From the NCBI GenBank assembly GCA_003142185.1, contig PLOR01000097.1:1-63520 (forward strand): a stretch of DNA of 63,520 nt, read 5' to 3'. Source of the DNA: Bryobacterales bacterium (GTDB lineage Bacteria; Acidobacteriota; Terriglobia; Bryobacterales; Bryobacteraceae). Positions 44,687 through 53,790 of this stretch are shown here, piece by piece; the stretch's first letter is position 1, and each line of letters starts with the position of its first letter. Below the pieces are notes generated by a model. That model was not told where the DNA came from, did not search any database, and saw only the letters and a list, made by a program, of their open reading frames with translations. The translations under genes were made by a program, and so were the position numbers.

Positions 44687-45227
44687 GAACTTGTTTTACC
44701 GTACCGCTCTGGTCCTGGATCTTTTTCTGCAACATGAGCAGCGCGTAAATCAACTGCTCCGGACGCGGCGGGCATCCGGGCACGAAAACGTCGATTGGGA
44801 TCACCTGGTTGACCGGGATCAGGGCGTAGTTGTGGAACACCCCGGTGGAAGTGGCGCAAGCGCCCATCGAGATGGCCCATTTCGGCTCCGGCATCTGTTG
44901 ATACAAATGGCGGATCACCGGCGCCATCTTGTTCGAGACCCGGCCGGCAATGATCATCAGGTCGGATTGCCGCGGCGAGCCGCGAAACACCTCCGCGCCG
45001 AAGCGGGCGATGTCGAAGCGCGAGGCGCTCATCGACATCATCTCGATGGCGCAGCATGCCAGGCCGAACGACATGGGCCAGATGGAGTTCTTGCGCGCCC
45101 AGTTCACTGCCTTGTCGAGCGAGGTGAGGAGGATGCCCTCGGAGGCCGCGGCGGCGCTATTCGAGAATGTGTAGTCGTCGAGCCGCGCGAACAGGTCCGC
45201 GGGGCCGCTGGCTAAGGGCTTTTCCAT
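44673..45227 (-). CDS. nuoB: NADH-quinone oxidoreductase subunit B, solitary
   Basis: 184 residues, standard NuoB length. The four cysteine ligands of cluster N2 are all present: Cys58-Cys59 ([10 protein letters not shown]), Cys124 (GACATSTG) and Cys152 (GCPPRPEQ). [22 protein letters not shown] is also typical. In complex I it receives electrons last and passes them to quinone. Here it stands alone, with no other nuo gene, between homoserine dehydrogenase and malQ. Start ATG 45227 has GGAGG close upstream (only one base apart). Its tail overlaps the tail of hom. Confidence 0.93.
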   Translation of the reverse strand: MEKPLASGPADLFARLDDYTFSNSAAAASEGILLTSLDKAVNWARKNSIWPMSFGLACCAIEMMSMSASRFDIARFGAEVFRGSPRQSDLMIIAGRVSNKMAPVIRHLYQQMPEPKWAISMGACATSTGVFHNYALIPVNQVIPIDVFVPGCPPRPEQLIYALLMLQKKIQDQSGTVKQVLNLA

Positions 45228-45283
45228 GCCTCCATTTTCGCATGGCCGGCGGCGCTCTTGTAGAATCGAAGGGTACCCTCCCG

Positions 45284-47509
45284 ATGCCGTCTGAAACCTT
45301 CGAACAACTGCTGGACCGAGCCGCATCCCTGTATGGTGTCGAACCGTACTTTTGGGATATTTGGGGCCACAAGCACGAAATCACGCTGGAAGCCAAGCAG
45401 GCCCTGCTGCGCGCGCGGGGCGTCGCCGCCGGCAGCGCGGCCGAATTAGAGCAATCGCTAGCCCGCCGCGCCCGTGCCGAATGGGAACGCCTGCTGCCGC
45501 CCGCCGTGGTAGTCACCGTCGCCGCTGAAACGGAGCTGCCGCTCAATGTTCCGGCCGATTGCCCGCACCCGGTGGCGCGCGTGGCCATCCATCGGGAAGA
45601 CGGTACCCAGTCAGTGTATGAGATCCAATTGGCGGACCTCCCCGTATCCGCTTCCATCGCAATCGATGGGCGAACCTGGGTCCGCAAGGTGGCGCACCTG
45701 CAGGTGGCGCTGCCGCTTGGTTACCACCGCGTCCAAGTGACCGTCGGCGCGGCCAGCGCCGAAGCCCGCTACATCGTGACCCCCGAACGCGCCTGGAACG
45801 ATCACCTGCCCACGCGCGGCCGGCGCGCGGCCGGAGTTGCCGTCAGCCTGTACGGCGTCCGCTCCGGACGCAACTGGGGATGCGGCGATTTCCGCGACCT
45901 GCTGGGCGTCATCGATTGGGTGGCGGACGATCTGGAAGCCAGCTTCGTCAGTCTCAACCCGCTGCACGCCATCCACAATCGCCGCCCCTTCAACACCAGC
46001 CCCTACCTGCCGAATTGCATCTTCTATCAGAATTTCATTTACCTCGATGTCGAAGGGATGGAGGATTTCCCACGCTCCGCCCGCGCCCGGCGGCTGCGCG
46101 CCTCCGCCCCGGTCGAAGCCGAAATTCGCCGGCTTCGCGAAACCCCGTTCGTCGAATACGAAGGGGTGGCCGCGCTCAAACTGCGGTTCCTCAAGCTCCT
46201 GTTCGTTCAGTTTCTGCGCGAATGGCGCGTCGGCTCGAAGCGCGCCGCGGCATTCCAGGAATTCCGCGAGCAGGAAGGCGATCTGCTCGAAAAATTCGCC
46301 CTCTACTGCGCCCTCGACGAGTGGCTGCACCGCCGCGATCCCAAGCTGTGGATCTGGCCCGATTGGCCGCCCGAATATCGCGACCCCGATTCGGCTGGCA
46401 CCCGCGCGTTCCGCCAAAAACACTGGCGCTCGGTCATGTTCTACCAGTACCTGCAATGGCAAATCGGACTGCAATTGCAGCGCGCGCAGCGGAGAGCGCG
46501 CGATCACAAGATGTCGATCGGCCTCTACCACGACCTGGCGCTCGCCACCGACCGCTTCGGCTCCGATCTGTGGGCCCACCGCCCCTTCTTCGTCGCCGGC
46601 TGCCGGGTCGGCTCGCCGCCCGACGATTTCGCCCTCGGGGGCCAGGACTGGGGCTTTCCGCCGCCCAACTCCGAAGTCCACCGCGCCGACGGTTACCGCC
46701 TTTTCGCCGAAACCATCCGCCGTAATGCGCGCTACGGCGGCGCGCTGCGCATGGATCACGTGATGCGGCTGTTTCGCCTGTACTGGATCCCCGATGGCTG
46801 CGACGCGGCGCACGGCGCCTACGTCAAGGAAGTCTCACTCGATTTCCTGCGCATTCTGGCGCTCGAGAGCGTGCGCAACCGCGTGGTCATCGTCGGCGAG
46901 GATCTGGGCACGGTGGAACAGGGTATCCGCGAAACGCTCGAGCAATTCGGCGTACTCAGCTACCGCCTGTTCTATTTCGAAAAGCGCGCCGGCGGCGAGT
47001 TTCGCCGGCACCGGGAATACCCGCGGCAGGCGCTGGTTTCTTCCACCACCCACGACTTGCCGACGCTGGCCGGCTTCTGGATCGGGGCCGACCTCTACGC
47101 CCGCCGCGCCGCCGGCATGTTGGACCAGGCCGGATTCGAAGCGCAATCCCGCGCGCGCCTCGACGAGAAGCAGAAGATGCTCGACATGCTCTTCGAACTC
47201 GAACTAATGCCGCCTTTCCTGTCCCGCCGCGCCCAGGACTACCCAGCGCTCTCGGGCGAATTGCATAACGCCATTGTCGGTTTCCTGGCGCTGACGCCAT
47301 CCCAACTGCTGGCCATCAACCAGGAGGATCTGACCAAGGAAACCGAGCAGCAAAACCTGCCGGGCACCACCTGGCAATACCCCAACTGGAGCCGCAAAAT
47401 GCGGTTCTCGATCGAGCAACTGCGCGACGATAACGAAGCCCGCGGCTACACCGCCATGTTCCGCAATTGGATCGTCAACTCCGGCCGCAAGAACGATCCG
47501 CCGGAATAA
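45284..47509 (+). CDS. malQ: 4-alpha-glucanotransferase (amylomaltase, GH77)
   Basis: 741 residues. An N-terminal beta domain of about 160 residues precedes the GH77 barrel: [49 protein letters not shown] (nucleophile Asp), [15 protein letters not shown] (acid/base Glu) and [14 protein letters not shown] (transition-state Asp). It transfers glucan chains between malto-oligosaccharides in the cytosol. Slightly longer than E. coli MalQ. ATG 45284 begins the family match; TAGAAT at 45261-45266 is a candidate -10. No glycogen genes adjoin it. Confidence 0.94.
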   Translation: MPSETFEQLLDRAASLYGVEPYFWDIWGHKHEITLEAKQALLRARGVAAGSAAELEQSLARRARAEWERLLPPAVVVTVAAETELPLNVPADCPHPVARVAIHREDGTQSVYEIQLADLPVSASIAIDGRTWVRKVAHLQVALPLGYHRVQVTVGAASAEARYIVTPERAWNDHLPTRGRRAAGVAVSLYGVRSGRNWGCGDFRDLLGVIDWVADDLEASFVSLNPLHAIHNRRPFNTSPYLPNCIFYQNFIYLDVEGMEDFPRSARARRLRASAPVEAEIRRLRETPFVEYEGVAALKLRFLKLLFVQFLREWRVGSKRAAAFQEFREQEGDLLEKFALYCALDEWLHRRDPKLWIWPDWPPEYRDPDSAGTRAFRQKHWRSVMFYQYLQWQIGLQLQRAQRRARDHKMSIGLYHDLALATDRFGSDLWAHRPFFVAGCRVGSPPDDFALGGQDWGFPPPNSEVHRADGYRLFAETIRRNARYGGALRMDHVMRLFRLYWIPDGCDAAHGAYVKEVSLDFLRILALESVRNRVVIVGEDLGTVEQGIRETLEQFGVLSYRLFYFEKRAGGEFRRHREYPRQALVSSTTHDLPTLAGFWIGADLYARRAAGMLDQAGFEAQSRARLDEKQKMLDMLFELELMPPFLSRRAQDYPALSGELHNAIVGFLALTPSQLLAINQEDLTKETEQQNLPGTTWQYPNWSRKMRFSIEQLRDDNEARGYTAMFRNWIVNSGRKNDPPE

Positions 47510-47599
47510 GCGCGGACGGCGCGAGGGTGCCGCCAGAACGCACACGAGGTCTCCGATGTCCGCGCGGGTTTGGCCGATGGGCTGATATCCTGACCGTTC

Positions 47600-48832
47600 A
47601 TGGTTTTTCAGAACATGAAGCTGTTGTTGCAATCGTTGGCGCAGCCGGCGGCGGCGATGAGCGGCATTTTGGATCGAGGCAGCCTGCTCTTCGCAAGCCT
47701 GGCGGTGCTGGCGGTATCGCTGCTGTTCGAGTTCACTGTGACCCCACCCGTTCCACAGGCGTCCGTCGTGGTCACACAGACGGGCCCGGAGCGGGGCGAA
47801 GCACCGGTACCCATGCACGTGCAGCCGCAGTGGTCGTTCAGCTTCTACACACCTCTTCTGGTTCTGGCGGCGATTTACGTTCCGGGAACGCTGCTCGTGA
47901 CCAATTGGATCGGCCGGCTCGGAACGCTGGGCATGGTTTTTCAGCGCGACTACTCGTCGCTGCTCACGTGCACTTCGATGGCCTGGACGGCGGCGCAGAT
48001 CCCGGTGCTGTTGGCGGGTTGGGTGGCGCCAACTCCGGCGCTGGGCGTGGTGGCGGCGCTGGCGTTTCTCTATTTTGCGGTGCTGATGTTCTTTGCGATC
48101 CGAACCGTGTTTGGGGTGGAAAACCGGGTCGCGGTCTGTGCGGTCTGCCTCTCGTGGGTTCCGGTTGCCGCCGCGGTGGTGTTCTGGGGACCGCTGCGAT
48201 TCCTTTTCGGGTGGCTGGCGTCCCCATTCTTTCTCTTCTTCGCGTTTTACTACCTGCGCAGCGAGTTTGCGAATGTGGGCGCGGGCCTGCGAAGCCGGCA
48301 GAACTTTCGCCGGATGCTGGAAGCGGCGGCAATCAATCCGCACGATGCCGAGGCGCAGTACCAGCTCGGGTTGATCTACCAACAGCGGCGGCAGACGACC
48401 GAGGCGATTCAGCGGTTTCAGAAAGCCGTTGCCATTGACCCGACAGAAACGGACGCTCATTTTCAGTTGGGACGCATCGCACGCGAGCAGGGCCGGCTCA
48501 AGGATGCGCTCTCGCACTTTCAAACGGTTGTGGATCAGGATGAAAAGTTCAACCTGAGCGAGATTCTCCGCGAACTGAGCGCGGTCTATCTGGCGAACCG
48601 GCAATACGACGACGCACGCAATGAGCTGGCCGTGTACGTGGAGCGGCGGCCGTACGACACAGAGGGTCTGTTCTACTACGGGCAGGCGCTGGAGGGAGTG
48701 GGAGACACTGGCGCGGCGCGCGAAATGTATGCGCGAGCGGTTGAATCCGCCAGAACGGCACCGAGGTATCGGCGACGGTACATCGCGAAGTGGAGCCGCC
48801 TCGCACAGAAGCAGTTGGGGAAACTCGGGTAG
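47600..48832 (+). CDS. Membrane protein with C-terminal TPR repeats, 410 aa
   Basis: N-terminal half contains about five membrane segments (LLFASLAVLAVSLLFEF, FYTPLLVLAAIYVPGTLLV, SMAWTAAQIPVLLAGWVAP, VVAALAFLYFAVLMFFAI, WVPVAAAVVFWGPLRFLFG), resembling Yip1-type proteins. The C-terminal half, about residues 235-400, has four TPR units (AEAQYQLGLIYQQRRQTTEA, AHFQLGRIAREQGRLKDAL, ILRELSAVYLANRQYDDARN, LFYYGQALEGVGDTGAARE) facing the cytosol. Not a named family; probably a membrane-anchored adaptor. It follows malQ by 90 bp on the same strand. Confidence 0.75.
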   Translation: MVFQNMKLLLQSLAQPAAAMSGILDRGSLLFASLAVLAVSLLFEFTVTPPVPQASVVVTQTGPERGEAPVPMHVQPQWSFSFYTPLLVLAAIYVPGTLLVTNWIGRLGTLGMVFQRDYSSLLTCTSMAWTAAQIPVLLAGWVAPTPALGVVAALAFLYFAVLMFFAIRTVFGVENRVAVCAVCLSWVPVAAAVVFWGPLRFLFGWLASPFFLFFAFYYLRSEFANVGAGLRSRQNFRRMLEAAAINPHDAEAQYQLGLIYQQRRQTTEAIQRFQKAVAIDPTETDAHFQLGRIAREQGRLKDALSHFQTVVDQDEKFNLSEILRELSAVYLANRQYDDARNELAVYVERRPYDTEGLFYYGQALEGVGDTGAAREMYARAVESARTAPRYRRRYIAKWSRLAQKQLGKLG

Positions 48833-48871
48833 AGCAGGGAGTCCAAAGGGAAGGGCTGATCGTTGCAAGCC

Positions 48872-49357
48872 TTATAGAACCGGACGGGTTCTAGGAAGGG
48901 CGCCGGTTTCGGCGGGCAAAGGCGCTCCCCATCGTTCCAAGGCACTGGTGGCGTTGGCCCGCTCGTAATTTCGGACATGCGCGGCCATCATGCGGTCCGT
49001 GAGGGTGATATGGTCCCGCAGCCATCCTTCCAGGAATTCCAAAAGGAGTTCCGCGGCCTCGTATTCGCCACTCTCGACGAGAGGAGCGAACAGCTTTAGG
49101 CGCCTTCGGGCAGTATTGTGTTGTTGTAAGTGCCAACCATAGGAGGAATACCGAACCGACTGCATCAGCCACTCTTCATGCGAAAAATGCTCTTCCGCAT
49201 GAGCAATGAAGGCGTGCAGGTGCTGCTTCACAGCGGTCGCAGCTTTGTCGGCGACGGCTTGCTGCAGTCCATCGGCAATCCGAAACAGCTCACGATGCTC
49301 TGCATCGATCTGGGCCAGGAAAACCTCGTTCTCCTCGCTCCATTTGAAATGCCGCAT
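48872..49357 (-). CDS. Bacteriohemerythrin
   Basis: 161 residues. The diiron-site ligands of hemerythrin are in order: His21 (DAEHRELF), His57 and Glu61 (HAEEHFSHEEWLM), His76 and His80 (WHLQQHN), His116 and Asp121 (DHITLTD). A 35-residue tail follows the domain. Bacteriohemerythrins bind oxygen reversibly in the cytosol, serving as oxygen stores or sensors. It convergently faces the TPR membrane protein gene. Confidence 0.92.
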   Translation of the reverse strand: MRHFKWSEENEVFLAQIDAEHRELFRIADGLQQAVADKAATAVKQHLHAFIAHAEEHFSHEEWLMQSVRYSSYGWHLQQHNTARRRLKLFAPLVESGEYEAAELLLEFLEGWLRDHITLTDRMMAAHVRNYERANATSALERWGAPLPAETGALPRTRPVL

Positions 49358-49362
49358 ATCGC

Positions 49363-49368
49363 ATTTTA
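49363..49368 (-). promoter_or_regulatory. -10-like box of the bacteriohemerythrin gene
   Basis: TAAAAT on the minus strand, only 5 nt before ATG 49357. AT-rich upstream sequence is unusual for this GC-rich window. No ribosome binding site; a leaderless message is likely. Confidence 0.45.
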
Positions 49369-49580
49369 GCGTATTTTAAGACTTTAAATACTGTTTTGTA
49401 AGATTTCGAAATACCGGATGGCCGTCGCTGCGCCGAAGTCGCGCTCTCGACCGCCCTCGCCGTGGCGGCCCGGCACAGCGATTCCCAGCGTCCGTCCAGG
49501 TCCCTCGTATGTAATTTACGTGACCCAAAGTGTTGTCTGCGGCTATAATCCTTGGAGCGACGCAAATATCCGGTGACTCT

Positions 49581-50159
49581 ATGTTTCCGCTGATCCTCGC
49601 AGTTGTGGCGAAGGGCGACGGCGAGCTTATGGTCCGCCTGCAACGGCGCGATCCACAGGCCTTGGCAGAGCTCTACGACCGCTATGGCCAAGTGGTGTTC
49701 CGGCTGATTCTGCGCATGGTCCGGGACACCGGCGTTGCCGAAGATCTGGTGCAGGAGACTTTCCTGCGCGTCTGGAACCGCGTCGGCGGCTTCGATTCCG
49801 ATCGCGGTGCGGTAGGCCCATGGCTGCTCGCGGTGGCGCGCAACCGCGCCATCGATCATCTCCGCTCGCGGGGCCACCGAACCGAAAGCACCGTCGAACT
49901 CAATGAAACCGAACATCCGGAACTATTTGCGGACATTTCCACCGACGTGTTGAATTTCGATCTCATCCGGCAAGTGAAGCGAGCGCTCGATCAGCTCGAT
50001 TCCCAGCAGCGCCAAGCCATCGAGCTGGCCTATTTCGAGGGGATGTCGCAGACCGAGATCGCCGAACGCATGGGCCAGCCCTTGGGCACCATCAAAACCT
50101 GGACGCGCCGGGCCATTCAGCAGATGCGAACGGCGTTGGGAGGGGCGGTACCCGCATGA
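49581..50159 (+). CDS. ECF sigma factor, SigK-like
   Basis: 192 residues. Region 2 spans LAELYDRYGQVVFRLILRMV with GVAEDLVQETFLRVW (residues 28-65) and GPWLLAVARNRAIDHLRS (79-96); region 4 spans LDSQQRQAIELAYFEGMSQT and TIKTWTRRAIQQMR (139-183). ATG 49581 is chosen over a 49530 opening. TATAAT at 49544-49549 may be the -10 box. The next gene, an RskA-like anti-sigma factor, overlaps by 4 nt, the usual pairing. Targets are unknown but the DUF4331-TPR-TonB genes downstream are good candidates. Confidence 0.93.
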   Translation: MFPLILAVVAKGDGELMVRLQRRDPQALAELYDRYGQVVFRLILRMVRDTGVAEDLVQETFLRVWNRVGGFDSDRGAVGPWLLAVARNRAIDHLRSRGHRTESTVELNETEHPELFADISTDVLNFDLIRQVKRALDQLDSQQRQAIELAYFEGMSQTEIAERMGQPLGTIKTWTRRAIQQMRTALGGAVPA

Positions 50160-50887
50160 CTTGCGACGAACTGCGCCCCGATTATCTGCTCTATGCGCTG
50201 GGTGTGCTGGAGGAGCCCGAGCGAAGCGAGGTGCGCACTCACCTTGGGCGCGGCTGCGCAGCCTGCACGGCGGGCCTGCGCGAGGCGCGCGCCCTGGCGT
50301 TCGCCATGGGAACCTCTTTCGACGGCCCCAACCCTTCGCGTCAATTGCGTGGACGGATTCTGGCATCGGCCGGTGGAGTTCCGCAACCACGGTGGAACTG
50401 GTTCACCGCATGGGTAGCCGCGGCCGTCACGGCGCTGGCGGCCGCCGGTTTGATGCTCTACCAGACGCGCGGTTTTCGCGCGGAGCTGGCGGAGGCGCGG
50501 ATGGAAATCGAGCGCAGCGGCGCGGCGGCCGCCGCCATGCGCCAGGCTTTCGACCTCATCCAGGCCCCCGAAACGCGCGAGGTCACCTTCGGCCAGGGCC
50601 AGCCCGCGCCGCCTCGCGGAAGGGTGTTTTTCCATCCATCGGGTGTGCTGCTCATCGCTTCCCACCTGCCCGCGCCGCCGCCCGGCAAGACGTATGAAAT
50701 GTGGATTATTCGCGGCGGTAAGCCGGCGCCCGCCGGTCTGTTCAGCTCCAATCCGCGGGGCAACGCCATCCACCTCTATCGCCCATCCGCGCCACTAATG
50801 GAGAGCGATGTGGTAGCGGTCACACTCGAAGCTGCCGGCGGCGTCGACGCACCCACCTCCACGCCGATTATCGTCGCCCCGCTATAA
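50156..50887 (+). CDS. RskA-like anti-sigma factor
   Basis: 243 residues. The N-terminal anti-sigma domain has a His29-x4-Cys34-x2-Cys37 zinc-type motif (HLGRGCAAC). One membrane segment follows (WFTAWVAAAVTALAAAGLML, about 82-101), then a periplasmic RskA C-terminal domain (GRVFFHPSGVLLIASHLPA, KTYEMWIIRGGKPAPAGLF). It would hold the upstream sigma factor inactive until proteolysed. Overlaps the sigma gene by ATGA. Usual architecture for SigK-RskA pairs. Confidence 0.9.
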   Translation: MTCDELRPDYLLYALGVLEEPERSEVRTHLGRGCAACTAGLREARALAFAMGTSFDGPNPSRQLRGRILASAGGVPQPRWNWFTAWVAAAVTALAAAGLMLYQTRGFRAELAEARMEIERSGAAAAAMRQAFDLIQAPETREVTFGQGQPAPPRGRVFFHPSGVLLIASHLPAPPPGKTYEMWIIRGGKPAPAGLFSSNPRGNAIHLYRPSAPLMESDVVAVTLEAAGGVDAPTSTPIIVAPL

Positions 50888-50970
50888 TTCTCGTCCGCCG
50901 CGAATCCGATTCGATCTCCCGCCTCGTAGTTAAGCGAAGAAGCTCATTCCACTTGAGGGAGAGATACTCG

Positions 50971-52467
50971 ATGACAATTCGAAGAACATTTTTGCGCCCC
51001 GCGCTCACCGCGGCCCTGGCTGCCCTGCTGGCTCAAACGTCCGCCAGCTTCGCTGCCAGCCATCGGGAAGCGCCCATCACCGCCTTGGATCAAAAGGCCG
51101 ACATCACCGACTGGTTTGCTTTTGTGAGTCCGGAGCATCCGGACAAGGTGATCCTGATCCTCAACGTCGATCCATTCCTCGAGCCCTCGAACGGGCCGAA
51201 TTACTTCCCGTTCGATCCGGGCATCCTGTACGAAATGAAGATCGACAACAACCTCGACGGAATCCCCGACCTTACCTTTCAATTCCGTTTCAAGACGCAA
51301 TACACGAACCCCGGCGTGTTCACTGGCTATGTCGGCGGACTGCTCGGAATTCCGCCCATCACTGCGCTGACGGGCCCCGGCTCGCAGGGCTTGAACCTGA
51401 TTCAGACCTACGAGGTGACTATGATTACCGGCAGGCAGCGCGAAGATCTCAACAACGGCCAGACGCTCTACGCCGTTCCGACCAACGTGGGGCCGCGCAC
51501 CATGCCCAACTACGCACAACTGCGCCAACAGGGCGTTTACACGCTCTCCAACGGCATCCGGGTTTTCGCCGGCACCGTGGCCGATCCTTTCTTTGTGGAC
51601 CTCGGGGCCGCTTTCGATTCGCTGAACTTCCGGATGGCGGCCGGCGGCGGTGTGCTCAGCGCAGCCGTGGACGCCGACGACACGCATAACTACGCGCCCA
51701 ACTCTCTGGCGGGTTTCAACGTGAACTCCATGATTCTGGAGATCCCCATCAACATGCTCACTTCCGGTGGTCAAGCCTACGTCGCCAGCAACAAGCTGGC
51801 CGTCATCGGCACCTACGGCACCACCTCGCGGCAGAAGCTGAACGTTCTGCGAGACCACGCAAGCGAAGACAACTGGGCGCAAGTCCAGCGGCTCGGCAAT
51901 CCGCTCATCAACGAGCTGATCATCGGCACCGGGTCGAAGGACCGCTTCAGCATGGACGATCCCACCAACGATGTTCAGTTCGCCAGTTTCTTTCTCAATC
52001 CGCTGTTGGCCCAGATCTTTTCGAGCATCGGCATCCCCGTGCCGCCGGCGCCACGCACCGATCTGCTGCCGCTGGTGCAATACATGGCCCCGATATGCAC
52101 TGGGTGCGGCCCAGGCGACGCCGGCCCCATCGCCGACCTGCTGAGGCTCAACACCGGGATCCCGCCAACTCCATTCGGCTTTCAGAGGCGGCTGGGCCTC
52201 CTGGCCGGAGATGGCGCGGGCTGGCCCAACGGCCGCCGGCCGGTCGACGATGTCATCGATATCGCCGCGCGCGCGGTGGGAGGCATTCTGGCCGATAGCA
52301 CGAAGTACGGCACGCCGATTGGCGACGGCGTCAACACTTCCAGTTCCCAACTCACGGGGACGTTCCCATTCCTGGCTCCGGCTTATGACGGCAGGGACAG
52401 CGTTCACGCCGGTCCCGGCCAGGCGGGCTGCACCAACCAGCCGGGCGGAATCTGTCCCGTCAACTAG
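50971..52467 (+). CDS. Exported DUF4331 protein
   Basis: 498 residues. ATG 50971 is chosen for the GGGAGAGA upstream; an opening at 50953 lacks it. A signal peptide (LRPALTAALAALLAQTSASFAA) has two arginines before the hydrophobic core, possibly Tat. The mature protein starts SHREAPITALDQKADITDWFAF, hallmark of DUF4331, with later LNVDPFLEP, KTQYTNPGVF, NPLINELIIG and SKDRF. The family is widespread, periplasmic or extracellular and of unknown function. A TPR gene and a TonB-type receptor gene follow on the same strand, a recurring arrangement. Confidence 0.9.
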   Translation: MTIRRTFLRPALTAALAALLAQTSASFAASHREAPITALDQKADITDWFAFVSPEHPDKVILILNVDPFLEPSNGPNYFPFDPGILYEMKIDNNLDGIPDLTFQFRFKTQYTNPGVFTGYVGGLLGIPPITALTGPGSQGLNLIQTYEVTMITGRQREDLNNGQTLYAVPTNVGPRTMPNYAQLRQQGVYTLSNGIRVFAGTVADPFFVDLGAAFDSLNFRMAAGGGVLSAAVDADDTHNYAPNSLAGFNVNSMILEIPINMLTSGGQAYVASNKLAVIGTYGTTSRQKLNVLRDHASEDNWAQVQRLGNPLINELIIGTGSKDRFSMDDPTNDVQFASFFLNPLLAQIFSSIGIPVPPAPRTDLLPLVQYMAPICTGCGPGDAGPIADLLRLNTGIPPTPFGFQRRLGLLAGDGAGWPNGRRPVDDVIDIAARAVGGILADSTKYGTPIGDGVNTSSSQLTGTFPFLAPAYDGRDSVHAGPGQAGCTNQPGGICPVN

Positions 52468-52538
52468 AAACCAATGACGTTGGCGGGGCAGTCGCTGTTC
52501 GTCCGCCCCGCCAACTCGACTACATAAGGAGAACGAAT

Positions 52539-53702
52539 ATGAAAAAACGAGTGATTGCCGCCCTGTTTTCGATGCTGCCGGCCTTTGCCGCCACGCCGGC
52601 TGAAACCGCCATCCGTAAAGCGCAGGAAGAGGTTGCCAAACGGCCGGATTACGGCCCATCCTACAACGCTCTCGCGATGGCCTATGCGCGCCGCGCGCGC
52701 GAGACTTCCGACGTCGCGTTCTATGGCAAGGCGGAAGAGACGCTGAAACAATCCTTCGCCATGGCTCCCGACAACTACGAAGGTCTCAAGGTCCGGACGT
52801 GGCTGCTGCTGGGCCGCCACGAATTTGGCAAGGCCCGCGAGGTCGCAAGCAAGCTCAATCGCCAGACACCCGATGACGTCACCGTCTACGGCTACCTGGC
52901 TGACTCGAACGCCGAGCTCGGTAATTACCAGGAGGCCGTTGACGCGGTCCAGTGGATGCTCAATCTGCGCCCGGGCAACGTTCCGGGCCTTACCCGCGCC
53001 GCCTATCTGCGCGAACTGCACGGCGACATCGAAGGAGCCATCGACCTGATGCAGCGGGCATACGATTCCACTCCGTATCAGGAACTCGAAGACCGCGCCT
53101 GGCTTCTCACTCAGATGTCCCACTTGCACCTGGCCGCCGGCCGCCTTCCCGAAGCCGAGAAGTTTTCGACCGGCGCGCTGGGCGTTTTCGCCGATTACCA
53201 CTACGCGCTAGGCACGCTGGGCCAGATCCGTCTGGCGCAAAAGCGCTACGACGAGGCTGTTTCCCTGTTCCAGAAGCGCTACGCGGTTGCCCCACACGCG
53301 GAAAACCTCTTCGCGGTGGCCGAAGCGCTGGAGCGCGCCGGCCGGCACGAGGAATCTGCCCAAGCATTCGCGGATTTCGAGCGGCAGGCGTTGCAGGAAT
53401 CGGGTCAGGCCGACAACGCCAATCACGAGCTGGTGGCCTATTACACCGACTACGCCCATCAAGCCGAAAAGGGGCGCCGCATCGCGGAATCGGAAATCGC
53501 GCGCCGCCACGATGCTTTCACGCTGGACGCCTATGCCTGGTCCTTGGCCGCCGCCGGAGACTACCAGCGCGCCAACTCCGAAATGCAAAAGGCCCTTTCC
53601 TTCGGTCTCAAAGACCCCAAGGTGCTCGGTCACGCGCACATGATCGCGGAAAAGTGTGGGGTAGACTGCCAGACTGTGGCGGCGGCGCTTGGCCAGCGTT
53701 GA
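52539..53702 (+). CDS. Exported TPR-repeat protein, 387 aa
   Basis: A short signal peptide (MKKRVIAALFSMLPAFA) is followed by about seven TPR units, for example YGPSYNALAMAYARRA, VTVYGYLADSNAELGNYQEA, YALGTLGQIRLAQKRYDEAV and ENLFAVAEALERAGRHEESA. No catalytic motif. It begins 71 bp after the DUF4331 stop with AAGGAGAACGAAT before the ATG. Such periplasmic TPR proteins act as adaptors; its neighbours suggest it partners DUF4331. Confidence 0.85.
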   Translation: MKKRVIAALFSMLPAFAATPAETAIRKAQEEVAKRPDYGPSYNALAMAYARRARETSDVAFYGKAEETLKQSFAMAPDNYEGLKVRTWLLLGRHEFGKAREVASKLNRQTPDDVTVYGYLADSNAELGNYQEAVDAVQWMLNLRPGNVPGLTRAAYLRELHGDIEGAIDLMQRAYDSTPYQELEDRAWLLTQMSHLHLAAGRLPEAEKFSTGALGVFADYHYALGTLGQIRLAQKRYDEAVSLFQKRYAVAPHAENLFAVAEALERAGRHEESAQAFADFERQALQESGQADNANHELVAYYTDYAHQAEKGRRIAESEIARRHDAFTLDAYAWSLAAAGDYQRANSEMQKALSFGLKDPKVLGHAHMIAEKCGVDCQTVAAALGQR

Positions 53703-53790
53703 GTGAGCCACCGTTATCGCGCGGAACCGTGTTACCGTGCGGGGTACATACGAATTTAACATACGTGCTACGCGGGACCCCATCGCTGCC

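Noticed and set aside
47204-48868. 554-codon minus-strand frame across malQ end and the TPR membrane protein
   Set aside because: His/Arg/Gln-rich antisense; crosses two real genes on the opposite strand.
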